From CALFBG01 sp045110315 (GTDB taxonomy: Bacteria; Bacteroidota; Bacteroidia; Chitinophagales; Saprospiraceae): a stretch of DNA of 64,000 nucleotides. How positions within the stretch are numbered: the stretch's first letter is position 1; every line of letters starts with the position of its first letter. The stretch is from NCBI GenBank assembly GCA_045110315.1, contig JBGCFY010000002.1, forward strand, positions 16,452 through 80,451. The letters are read 5' to 3'. Shown one piece after another: positions 1 to 7,214 of this stretch. The translations under genes and the position numbers were made by a program. Below the pieces are notes generated by a model, which worked only from the letters and a program-made list of their open reading frames with translations, had not been told where the DNA came from and ran no database searches.

Positions 1-2600
1 ATGGCTTCGATAAAAAACCAAATGCGTCTTACATTATTGGAGAATCAAGTCAGTTGGAATTCGATCCTCGGTGTTACAATATTATCTATTCTGGAGTGGA
101 TCAGGACTTGTGGAAAACGGAAGATGATGGTGCGAGTTTTGACCTGCTGTATAGTTTTTCGGATAAGATTACTTCTATAGAAGTTGCTTGGTCTGATCCA
201 AATAGGATTTACGCCGCTACTTGGGGAAGTTACTGGGGCAATGATAAAAAAATGTGGCGCTCTAAAGATGGTGGCATGAATTGGACGGAAATTACTCCTC
301 TGAGTTCTGGTAGCTGGGTGGCTTACGATATTACGGTGAGTAGCGAAAATGAAGATGTTCTGTGGGCAGCGCGGGTACATCAAAGTACTTATTATGGCGC
401 TAGTGATGGAAATAAAATATACAAATCTACGGATGGTGGAAATAGTTGGACCAATATTACTACGGCTGATTTAGACGGCGAATATATTACGAATTTAGAG
501 CATCAAAGAGGTAGTAACGGTGGCGTGTATTTAGCAACTCGTCGTGCAGTATATTATCGTAATAATACTATGTCCAACTGGGAATTGTTTAATAATAACT
601 TACCGTTGAATACGACCTCTACCCAACTCGTACCTTATTACCGAGAAGGTAAAATCAGAAATGGAACTAGTCGTGGAGTCTACGAATGTGACTTCTATGA
701 AAACACGGCACCTTCTGCTCAAATTGCAGCAGATAAACTAACTTCTTTTTGTACCCGCGACCTTATTCAGTATACTGATCATTCTGCATTAAACGAAAGT
801 AGTGCAAGCTGGCAATGGCAGTTTCCAGGAGGAACACCAAGCTCTTCTACGCTCAGAAATCCTCAAGTTACCTACTCGAATCCGGGAAGTTACGACGTTA
901 GTCTGACCGTTACGGATACTTATGGAAGTGATTCTCAAACCTTGACAAATTTTATTAGTATTACGGGAGAATGTGAAGCAGATACGATTCCAGGTAATGC
1001 GCTGCAATTGTCTAGCGCAGGTGATTATTTGACAATACCAGACTTAGGAATGTCTACAAATGAAGTGAGTTTTTCAGCTTGGATTAAACCCAATGGAATA
1101 CAAGCGGACTATACTGGAATTATTATGACGGAAAGTGGTTCCGCAGCGGGCTTAAATCTGGGACCAAATAACGTACTAGCTTACCATTGGCCGGGTGGTC
1201 AATGGTGGTGGGATAGTGGTTTAACGGTTCCTAGTGATAAATGGTCACACGTTGCCTTGGTTGTAAATAGCAGTTCGATTACGGTATATTTAGATGGTGT
1301 TGGTAGCACCCATAATGTTACTCCGGGGGTAATTGATTTTAGTGTAAATACGCTAGTAGGAAGTTACCAAGGTTGGGGAAGTCGAAATTTTGATGGAATG
1401 ATCGATGAAGTTTGTATTTGGGATAAAACGTTAAGTCAAACGGAAATCCGAGCAACGCGACACCTGACTAAAAAAGCTGAAGATGATCCTAATCTTTTAG
1501 CCTATTATCAATTTAACCGAGGGAATGGATTGGTAACGGATAGAGTTGGTGTTCGTCACGCTACGATGACTGGGGCAGCGGGCAGAACGAGTTCTACGGC
1601 TCCCGTAGGTGGCGGTGTAAGTGCTGCTGAAAACGTAATGAGTGGTGGTACTAAAAGTTTTGGAACTACTGGATTACAATTAGACTTTCCGGCAGTTGGA
1701 ACTTATCCTAACGGCGAAGTTTTTGTCACTAGAATTAATCTTGCACCCGATGCAAGTCCTGATAATAATAATCTAAGTCGTAGTTATTGGGTCATTAATA
1801 ACTATGGAAGTAATAAAACTTTTTCTCCGCTCGATGGAATTCATTTCTCAGCGATTGGTTACGTCAATCCTAACGATGCAATCGAACCAGCAGGTTTTGC
1901 TTTGTACAAACGAAGTTCCAACGAGGATGGAAGTACTTGGGGAAATTATATTGATCAAGGAGATGTGGCAACGGCAGGTGCAGACGGCGCAGTAAGTTTT
2001 ACCACTAACAATGGCATTAATAGTTTTAGCCAATTTGTAGTTACTAGTTTGACTAACCTTTCTTTACCCGTCGAATTACTAGCGTTTACGGCTCGACTCA
2101 CTGCATCAGAAACAGTTGATTTGCGTTGGCAAACAGCAAGTGAAAAAGATCATGATTACTTCGAATTAGAACGTAGTCGTACTGGGCAAGTTTTTGAAAG
2201 TTTACATCGTAGAACTGTTCAAGGAAATTCAATAAGCACTAAAAATTATAACTGGGAAGATCGCCAACCCTACCAAGGTACGTCGTATTATCGATTGAAG
2301 ATGGTAGCACTTGATGGCACGGTAAGTTATTCTGAAATAGCTCCGGTTACCATCAATGCCTTAGCGGAAGATTTTGTGGTGTTTCCTAATCCGGTAGCGA
2401 AAGAGCACATTTTGCAAATCAAGTCAAACTTAGATACTGCCTTTGACTTTAGTTTATTTGATGCAACTGGAAAATTAATCCGTCATCATCGAGTTATCCG
2501 TAACGTTGACCTTGACGTAAGTACACTAGCGGCAGGAGTTTATTTTTATCAAATTGTTAGTGATCGTAAACTTAAAAATGGGAATGTTGTCATTAAATAA
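1..2600 (+). CDS. Asp-box / PKD / LamG protein with T9SS sorting domain (5' partial)
   Basis: The reading frame is open from base 3, so the gene begins upstream and its signal peptide is not seen. Three Asp-box-like units of BNR/sialidase beta-propellers are visible near 105-450 (WKTEDDGASF, WRSKDGGMNW, YKSTDGGNSW). A PKD-like domain follows at about 750-960 and contains WQWQFPGG and YDVSLTVTD. A LamG/concanavalin-type domain lies at about 990-1540. The last 75 or so residues start at FPNPV and end in GVYFYQIV..KNGNVVIK, a type A type IX secretion sorting domain. The product is therefore probably exported across the outer membrane and either anchored or released. The ligand is unknown. Propeller, PKD and LamG domains together suggest an adhesin or a glycan-binding or glycan-degrading protein, but no catalytic residues can be assigned. 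Confidence 0.85.
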   Translation, partial: GFDKKPNASYIIGESSQLEFDPRCYNIIYSGVDQDLWKTEDDGASFDLLYSFSDKITSIEVAWSDPNRIYAATWGSYWGNDKKMWRSKDGGMNWTEITPLSSGSWVAYDITVSSENEDVLWAARVHQSTYYGASDGNKIYKSTDGGNSWTNITTADLDGEYITNLEHQRGSNGGVYLATRRAVYYRNNTMSNWELFNNNLPLNTTSTQLVPYYREGKIRNGTSRGVYECDFYENTAPSAQIAADKLTSFCTRDLIQYTDHSALNESSASWQWQFPGGTPSSSTLRNPQVTYSNPGSYDVSLTVTDTYGSDSQTLTNFISITGECEADTIPGNALQLSSAGDYLTIPDLGMSTNEVSFSAWIKPNGIQADYTGIIMTESGSAAGLNLGPNNVLAYHWPGGQWWWDSGLTVPSDKWSHVALVVNSSSITVYLDGVGSTHNVTPGVIDFSVNTLVGSYQGWGSRNFDGMIDEVCIWDKTLSQTEIRATRHLTKKAEDDPNLLAYYQFNRGNGLVTDRVGVRHATMTGAAGRTSSTAPVGGGVSAAENVMSGGTKSFGTTGLQLDFPAVGTYPNGEVFVTRINLAPDASPDNNNLSRSYWVINNYGSNKTFSPLDGIHFSAIGYVNPNDAIEPAGFALYKRSSNEDGSTWGNYIDQGDVATAGADGAVSFTTNNGINSFSQFVVTSLTNLSLPVELLAFTARLTASETVDLRWQTASEKDHDYFELERSRTGQVFESLHRRTVQGNSISTKNYNWEDRQPYQGTSYYRLKMVALDGTVSYSEIAPVTINALAEDFVVFPNPVAKEHILQIKSNLDTAFDFSLFDATGKLIRHHRVIRNVDLDVSTLAAGVYFYQIVSDRKLKNGNVVIK

Positions 2601-2641
2601 CTTGAAATAAGTACTTGGACAAAACTTAAATTTATACTTCA

Positions 2642-3640
2642 ATGAAACATTCTTTTTCTTGTATCGATGCACATACTTGTGGTAATCCGGTGCGTGTGGT
2701 TGTCAAAGGTATTCCGACGTTGGAAGGAAAGACCATGAGTGAAAAGCGTCAACACTTCCTAAAAGAATTTGATTGGATTCGTAAAGGATTAATGTTTGAA
2801 CCACGAGGACATGATATGATGTCTGGAAGTATGCTTTATCCTCCTACCGACGAAGCCAACGATGTTGGCATTTTATTTATTGAAACTAGCGGTTGTCTCC
2901 CCATGTGTGGTCATGGTACCATTGGAACGGTGACCGTAGCAATTGAAGAAGGTTTGGTAAGTCCTAAAGTACCGGGTGAATTACGCTTGGAAACGCCTGC
3001 AGGCTTGGTTTTGGTCAGCTACCAAGAAACAGCAGGAAAAGTTACTTCAGTCAAATTAAAAAACATCCCTGCTTATTTGGCAGCGGAAGGTCTTAAAATC
3101 GAATGTCCCGACTTAGGCATGCTGACAATTGATGTTGCTTACGGTGGTAACTATTATGCCATCGTAGAGGAACAACCTAATTTCTCTGGGATTCAAGACT
3201 ACACTGCAAACGACTTAATTCGTTGGAGTCCGATTCTTCGTCAAAAAATTAACGAAGCCTATGAATTTATCCATCCCGAAAATCCGACGATTGCAGGACT
3301 TAGTCATTTGCTATGGGCTGGTAAACCCATTCATGAAAAAGCTACCGCTAGAAATGCTGTTTTTTATGGCGATAAAGCTATTGATCGTTCTCCCTGTGGA
3401 ACAGGAACTTCAGCGCGGATGGCGCAATGGTTTGCCAAAGGGAAACTAAAGCAAGGAACTCCCTTTATTCATGAAAGCATCATTGGAAGTCAATTTACTG
3501 GTACGATTGAAGAACTCACTACGGTTGGAGATTACGAGGCGATTGTACCAAGTATTGAAGGTTGGGCACGCGTCACTGGATATAACACGATTTTGATTGA
3601 CGAGGAAGATCCTTATGCCTTTGGTTTTCAAGTGATTTAA
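2642..3640 (+). CDS. 4-hydroxyproline 2-epimerase (proline racemase family)
   Basis: This 332-residue protein has the usual length for the proline racemase family. The two catalytic cysteines are visible: Cys89 in MCGHGTIG and Cys252 in DRSPCGTGTSA. Cysteine at both sites fits a racemase or epimerase; trans-3-hydroxyproline dehydratases carry Thr at the second site. The neighbour 27 bases downstream is a D-amino-acid-dehydrogenase-like flavoenzyme. That pairing is typical of bacterial hydroxyproline catabolism, where trans-4-hydroxy-L-proline is turned into cis-4-hydroxy-D-proline and then oxidised. The 4-hydroxyproline specificity is inferred from this context; proline racemase is the alternative. 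The ATG at 2642 follows the previous stop by 41 bases. Confidence 0.85.
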   Translation: MKHSFSCIDAHTCGNPVRVVVKGIPTLEGKTMSEKRQHFLKEFDWIRKGLMFEPRGHDMMSGSMLYPPTDEANDVGILFIETSGCLPMCGHGTIGTVTVAIEEGLVSPKVPGELRLETPAGLVLVSYQETAGKVTSVKLKNIPAYLAAEGLKIECPDLGMLTIDVAYGGNYYAIVEEQPNFSGIQDYTANDLIRWSPILRQKINEAYEFIHPENPTIAGLSHLLWAGKPIHEKATARNAVFYGDKAIDRSPCGTGTSARMAQWFAKGKLKQGTPFIHESIIGSQFTGTIEELTTVGDYEAIVPSIEGWARVTGYNTILIDEEDPYAFGFQVI

Positions 3641-3667
3641 TTTTTAAGTCTAATACAAATAGAGATT

Positions 3668-4921
3668 ATGAAAAAGAAGGATGTGGTGGTGATCGGTGGC
3701 GGTGTCATTGGACTTTCTTGTGCGTACTATTTGCAAGAAGCGGGCTGTCAAGTAACTATAATTGATCAAGGAACGATGGAAGATGGCTGTTCTTATGGTA
3801 ATGCGGGGATGGTTACTCCAAGTCATTTTGTACCCTTGGCAGCGCCAGGAATGATTCAAAAAGGAATGATGTGGATGTTTAATCCGGAGAGTCCTTTTTA
3901 CATTAAACCTCGTTTTGATCTTGACCTGTTTTCTTGGGCTTGGAAATTTTACCGTGCTGCTTCTCCACAACGCGTTGAACGAGCCGCACCAGTTTTGAGA
4001 GATGTAAGTTTGTTAAGTAAGCAATTATTTAAGGAGTTTGCCGAGCAAGCAGCTTTTCAGTTTGCCTTTGAAGAACGCGGTATTTTAATGATGTACAAAA
4101 CGGACAAAGCAGGAGAAGAGGAAGCGCACAATGCTCGCATGGCAGGCAAATTAGGTATCGAAGCCAATACTTTATCCCTCGCAGCGGTCAAAGAATTGGA
4201 ACCCAATATTAATTTAGATATCCTCGGTGCAGTGCATTATCCCGGAGATGCACATTTATCCCCTGCTTTATTTTTAAAAGCGCTCAAGGCTAATTTGATA
4301 GAAAACGGGACGAATATCCTTCCTCGAACTACGGTAAAACAGCTTGAACTCAAAGGGAATAAAATCCAAAAAATCATTACCGACCAAGGCGATTTCACTG
4401 CTGATGAATATATCTTAGCGACGGGCTCTTGGTCTCCAATCCTTGCTAAAAAATTACAGCTCAAAATTCCAATTCAGGCAGGAAAAGGCTATAGTTTTAC
4501 CTTAGCAAAACCAATGGCTAAGTTGAATACCCCCGCTATTTTAATGGAAGCAAAAATTGCAGTGACTCCCATGGAAGAACAATTGCGATTTGCGGGAACA
4601 ATGGAAATTGCGGGCTTAGACTTAAGTATTAACCCGCGAAGAGTAAAGGGAATTATTAAATCTATTCCCGCCTATTTACCCGACTTTGCGGGACAGCGCT
4701 ACGAAGATCTAAAAATATGGAAGGGCTTACGACCTTGCTCTCCCGATGGCTTACCTTTCGTTGGTAGGGCTCAACGTTATACCAATTTATCCATTGCCGC
4801 AGGACACGCTATGCTCGGTCTTACCTTAGGTCCTGCAACCGGCAAACTCATTGCTGAAAGCTTGCTCGGTCAACCAACTTCTTGCGCGATTGACTTGCTC
4901 GACCCAGAACGATACGATTAA
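3668..4921 (+). CDS. FAD-dependent D-amino-acid (D-hydroxyproline) dehydrogenase, DadA-like
   Basis: This 417-residue flavoenzyme belongs to the DAO/DadA family. The N-terminal dinucleotide-binding motif VIGGGVIGLSCAYYL is at residues 8-22, followed by the FAD-binding YGNAGMVTPS segment. The C-terminal part has the family signature of substrate and flavin contacts, GLRPCSPDGLPFVGR and GHAMLGLTLGPATGKL. It probably oxidises cis-4-hydroxy-D-proline, or D-amino acids more generally, and passes electrons to the respiratory chain. It sits 27 bases after the epimerase and is probably cotranscribed with it. The later enzymes of the pathway, a deaminase and a ketoglutarate-semialdehyde dehydrogenase, are not in this window. 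Confidence 0.85.
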   Translation: MKKKDVVVIGGGVIGLSCAYYLQEAGCQVTIIDQGTMEDGCSYGNAGMVTPSHFVPLAAPGMIQKGMMWMFNPESPFYIKPRFDLDLFSWAWKFYRAASPQRVERAAPVLRDVSLLSKQLFKEFAEQAAFQFAFEERGILMMYKTDKAGEEEAHNARMAGKLGIEANTLSLAAVKELEPNINLDILGAVHYPGDAHLSPALFLKALKANLIENGTNILPRTTVKQLELKGNKIQKIITDQGDFTADEYILATGSWSPILAKKLQLKIPIQAGKGYSFTLAKPMAKLNTPAILMEAKIAVTPMEEQLRFAGTMEIAGLDLSINPRRVKGIIKSIPAYLPDFAGQRYEDLKIWKGLRPCSPDGLPFVGRAQRYTNLSIAAGHAMLGLTLGPATGKLIAESLLGQPTSCAIDLLDPERYD

Positions 4922-4956
4922 GAAGCTGTAATTCTGTCAGTTGTTTGATGAGGAAA

Positions 4957-5014
4957 ATGCCCTTTTGGCAAATTAAAAACACAAAATCAGTCACTTTGAC
5001 GTGTTTTTGGGCAT
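4957..5014. repeat. interrupted inverted repeat between genes
   Basis: ATGCCC (4957-4962) and AAAAACAC (4975-4982) pair with the continuous block GTGTTTTTGGGCAT (5001-5014). This leaves a 12-base bulge on one side and an 18-base loop. It lies just after the flavoenzyme gene in a 240-base gap with no gene. No long T run follows, so it is not a standard terminator. Its function is unknown. Confidence 0.4.
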
Positions 5015-5161
5015 GGAATGCTTGTTGATCTGTAGTAAGTAATTCGTGGAGATTAATTTTAACTTTTAAGTCAGTTTGAATCCAAGAATTATTTAGGAGT
5101 TGTTTAAAAAGAATGAAATAGTTCGGGTAAGTAAAAGAGCTATTTCCTAAAATAAAGAGAC

Positions 5162-5464
5162 ATGATCAAGCATTATTTTATGGTAGAATTTGAACTACCA
5201 GTACCCTTGACGCCAGAGTTATTAAGTCTAGTGCCCGAACACCGGATGGCTGTAAATCGACTCTTGACGTCAGGTAAGATCAAGAGCTACTCTCTCGCTG
5301 CCGATTATTCTAAAATATGGGCGATTTTTGTAGGAAAGTCTGAGTTTGAGGTTATGGAAAGCATTTCGATGCTACCCTTGAGCGAGTACATGGTACCGCG
5401 CGTAGATAGTTTGGCTTTTCACAATGAAGCTTTCGAATTGGCAACGCCTATTTCTTATAACTAG
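5162..5464 (+). CDS. muconolactone isomerase / YciI-like dimeric alpha+beta barrel protein
   Basis: This cytosolic protein has 100 residues. It has the layout of the muconolactone delta-isomerase-like branch of the dimeric ferredoxin-fold barrels: an N-terminal strand (MVEFELPVPL), a helix with HRMAVNRLLTSGKI, a strand reading KIWAIFVGKSEFEV, and a C-terminal SMLPLSEYMVPRVDSLAFHN. No aromatic-degradation genes are nearby, so the substrate is unknown and the family name may not reflect its activity. It stands alone between a gap with an inverted repeat and a clear terminator. Confidence 0.65.
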   Translation: MIKHYFMVEFELPVPLTPELLSLVPEHRMAVNRLLTSGKIKSYSLAADYSKIWAIFVGKSEFEVMESISMLPLSEYMVPRVDSLAFHNEAFELATPISYN

Positions 5465-5575
5465 CGGAGAGGGTTTAAGAAAAAGTACTTTGACGATTCG
5501 TCAAAGCGTAAGTAATTAACGATTGTTAGTGAATAGCAATTGGTTTTCATGAGATATAATTTTTGAGTTTATTGT

Positions 5576-5613
5576 AACGCTAATCGTTCTATTTGAATGA
5601 TTAGCGTTTTTTA
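5576..5613 (+). terminator. intrinsic terminator after the 5162 gene
   Basis: AACGCTAATC (5576-5585) pairs perfectly with GATTAGCGTT (5599-5608). Inner pairs extend the stem to a 5-base loop, and a run of T follows. Confidence 0.8.
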
Positions 5614-5728
5614 TTGGCTGTGTTTTTTGCTCTACAGATGGTTAATTAATTGTTAAACCAACGTTTAAGAAACTTTGTCTTTGAACCTTTTTAGCATCTT
5701 GCGGTTTAACTTGGATAGCATAAAAAAT

Positions 5729-6223
5729 ATGAAAAACTTATTATTCTCCTTTTTAGCTTGCTTTTTTTTCTACACCAGTAGCGGACAATCTACTCCAATA
5801 AAGGTGTATAACAGTTTCGATGAAATGGAAGCGGCTATTCTAAAGTACGATAACGATACAACTTATCTCATTAATTTTTGGGCAACTTGGTGTGCACCTT
5901 GTGTCAAGGAATTGCCTTATTTTGAAAAGGCTGCGACCGCCTATGCAGGTAAAAAATTCAAAATGATACTGGTGAGTTTAGATTTTGCGGAGCAATTGGA
6001 TAAAAAAGTCATTCCTTTTGTGAAGGATCGCAAAATACAGTCGGAAGTAGTGCTGTTGGATGATCAACAAGCTAATAAATGGATTGATCGAGTATCGCCG
6101 GAATGGTCTGGAGCAATTCCAATTACTTTAGTGTACAAAGGAGAAAAACGCGCATTTTATGAAAAAGAATTTCATAGTGTCAAAGAATTAGAAGAAATTA
6201 TCAACCCATTTTTTAATAACTAA
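5729..6223 (+). CDS. exported TlpA/thioredoxin-like protein
   Basis: The chosen ATG at 5729 gives 164 residues with a clean signal peptide (MKNLLFSFLACFFFYTSSGQ). The frame is open upstream to a TTG at 5675, but that would add a non-signal-like extension. The thioredoxin active site is WATWCAPC, followed by VKELPYF. A cis-proline segment is likely at GAIPITLVY. The protein is predicted to act in the periplasm as a disulfide reductase or in cytochrome or thiol maintenance. The next gene, 13 bases downstream, is another thioredoxin-fold protein, so the two probably form an operon. Confidence 0.8.
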   Translation: MKNLLFSFLACFFFYTSSGQSTPIKVYNSFDEMEAAILKYDNDTTYLINFWATWCAPCVKELPYFEKAATAYAGKKFKMILVSLDFAEQLDKKVIPFVKDRKIQSEVVLLDDQQANKWIDRVSPEWSGAIPITLVYKGEKRAFYEKEFHSVKELEEIINPFFNN

Positions 6224-6236
6224 TATTAAATCAGTA

Positions 6237-6842
6237 ATGAAAAAATTCACGCTTTTACTAGGCTTATTCGTAGTCGCTTGTTCTATGATCTCTGCGGTAT
6301 ATATTCACAACGGTTACCACGTTGGTGACGTTGCAGAAGACTTTTCTTTGAAAAATGTTGATGGCAAAATGGTTTCCTTGGCGGATTATAAAGAAGCTAA
6401 AGGATACATTGTCGTATTTACTTGTAACCACTGCCCTTATTCTGTGATGTATGAAGATCGAATTATTGAGTTACAAAAAACTTACGGCCCACAAGGGTAT
6501 CCAGTAATTGCGATTAATCCAAATGATCCTGCTGTTCAACCAGGTGATTCTTTTGAAGATATGAGAGTAAGAGCAAAAGAGAAAGCTTTCAATTTTGCTT
6601 ATTTATTTGACGAAGGTCAGAAAGTATTCCCAAAATTCGGTGCAACCAGAACGCCACACGTCTTTTTATTGGATAAATCACGCACAGTAAAGTATATCGG
6701 TGCCATTGATGACAATCCAAAAGCAGCGGATAAAGTGGAAGAAACGTACTTGGTCGATGCGATCAAAGCTTTGCAAGCAGGTAAGAACCCTGAACCCTCT
6801 TTCACTAAAGCGGTAGGATGCTCTATCAAGGTCTCTAAATAA
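6237..6842 (+). CDS. thioredoxin-family / peroxiredoxin-like protein with CNHCPY motif
   Basis: This 201-residue protein has a signal peptide or N-terminal anchor (residues 1-22). A redoxin domain begins at VGDVAEDFSLKNVDGK, and the motif TCNHCPYSVMYEDR supplies a CxxC-type pair. This is the common AhpC/TSA-like family in which CNHCPY replaces the usual peroxiredoxin site. PHVFLLDKSRTVKYIGAIDDN is the typical C-terminal half of the fold. The protein probably acts in periplasmic redox chemistry; the substrate is unknown. A strong terminator follows 24 bases after the stop. Confidence 0.8.
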   Translation: MKKFTLLLGLFVVACSMISAVYIHNGYHVGDVAEDFSLKNVDGKMVSLADYKEAKGYIVVFTCNHCPYSVMYEDRIIELQKTYGPQGYPVIAINPNDPAVQPGDSFEDMRVRAKEKAFNFAYLFDEGQKVFPKFGATRTPHVFLLDKSRTVKYIGAIDDNPKAADKVEETYLVDAIKALQAGKNPEPSFTKAVGCSIKVSK

Positions 6843-6865
6843 AGATCGTTCGATATCGGGCACTA

Positions 6866-6900
6866 AAAAGCCTTCCTCGATTCACCGAGGAAGGCTTTTT
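6866..6900. terminator. strong intrinsic terminator after the thioredoxin pair
   Basis: GCCTTCCTCG (6870-6879) pairs with CGAGGAAGGC (6886-6895) around a 6-base loop. Five A precede it and five T follow, so it can work on either strand. Confidence 0.9.
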
Positions 6901-6940
6901 GCATGAAAGTGATTTAAAACTCCCAAAATGACTTCAAATA

Positions 6941-6976
6941 AAAAAAGACCTTACTACAATTGTAGCAGGTCTTTTT
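6941..6976 (-). terminator. terminator of the tRNA-Val transcript
   Basis: Directly 3' of the tRNA on the minus strand, AGACCT and AGGTCT arms (about 6946-6951 and 6967-6972) enclose the palindrome CTACAATTGTAG. A run of T on the minus strand follows (A run at 6941-6946 on the plus strand). Confidence 0.8.
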
Positions 6977-7054
6977 TGGTGGGCGATGAGAGACTCGAAC
7001 TCCCGACCCCCTGGGTGTAAACCAGGTGCTCTGAACCAACTGAGCTAATCACCC
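6977..7054 (-). tRNA. tRNA-Val (anticodon UAC)
   Basis: Read on the minus strand, the acceptor arms GGGTGAT and ATCGCCC pair with one G-U. The D arm is GCTC/GAGC, the anticodon arm is CCTGG/CCAGG with loop TTTACAC (anticodon TAC), and the T arm is GGGAG/CTCTC with loop TTCGAGT. CCA is encoded. The gene has its own promoter (7095-7125) and terminator (6941-6976), so it is a single-gene transcription unit. Confidence 0.97.
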
Positions 7055-7094
7055 TTGTATCAAACTAAAAATCGCTTTACTTATTAAGCGACTG

Positions 7095-7125
7095 CAAAGA
7101 TAATATTCCTTATTTAAAGATACAA
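7095..7125 (-). promoter_or_regulatory. Bacteroidota-type promoter of tRNA-Val
   Basis: On the minus strand TTG (7125-7123), a 20-base spacer and TATCTTTG (7102-7095) match the Bacteroidota -33/-7 pattern TTG...TAnnTTTG. Transcription would begin about 35 bases before the tRNA. Confidence 0.75.
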
Positions 7126-7214
7126 GTCTTTTTTAAGAAAAATTTAAAATATCGTAATCTTTTTATGCGTTCTAATTTTTAACTTTTATATTATTTTTAC
7201 GTATCATATGATGT

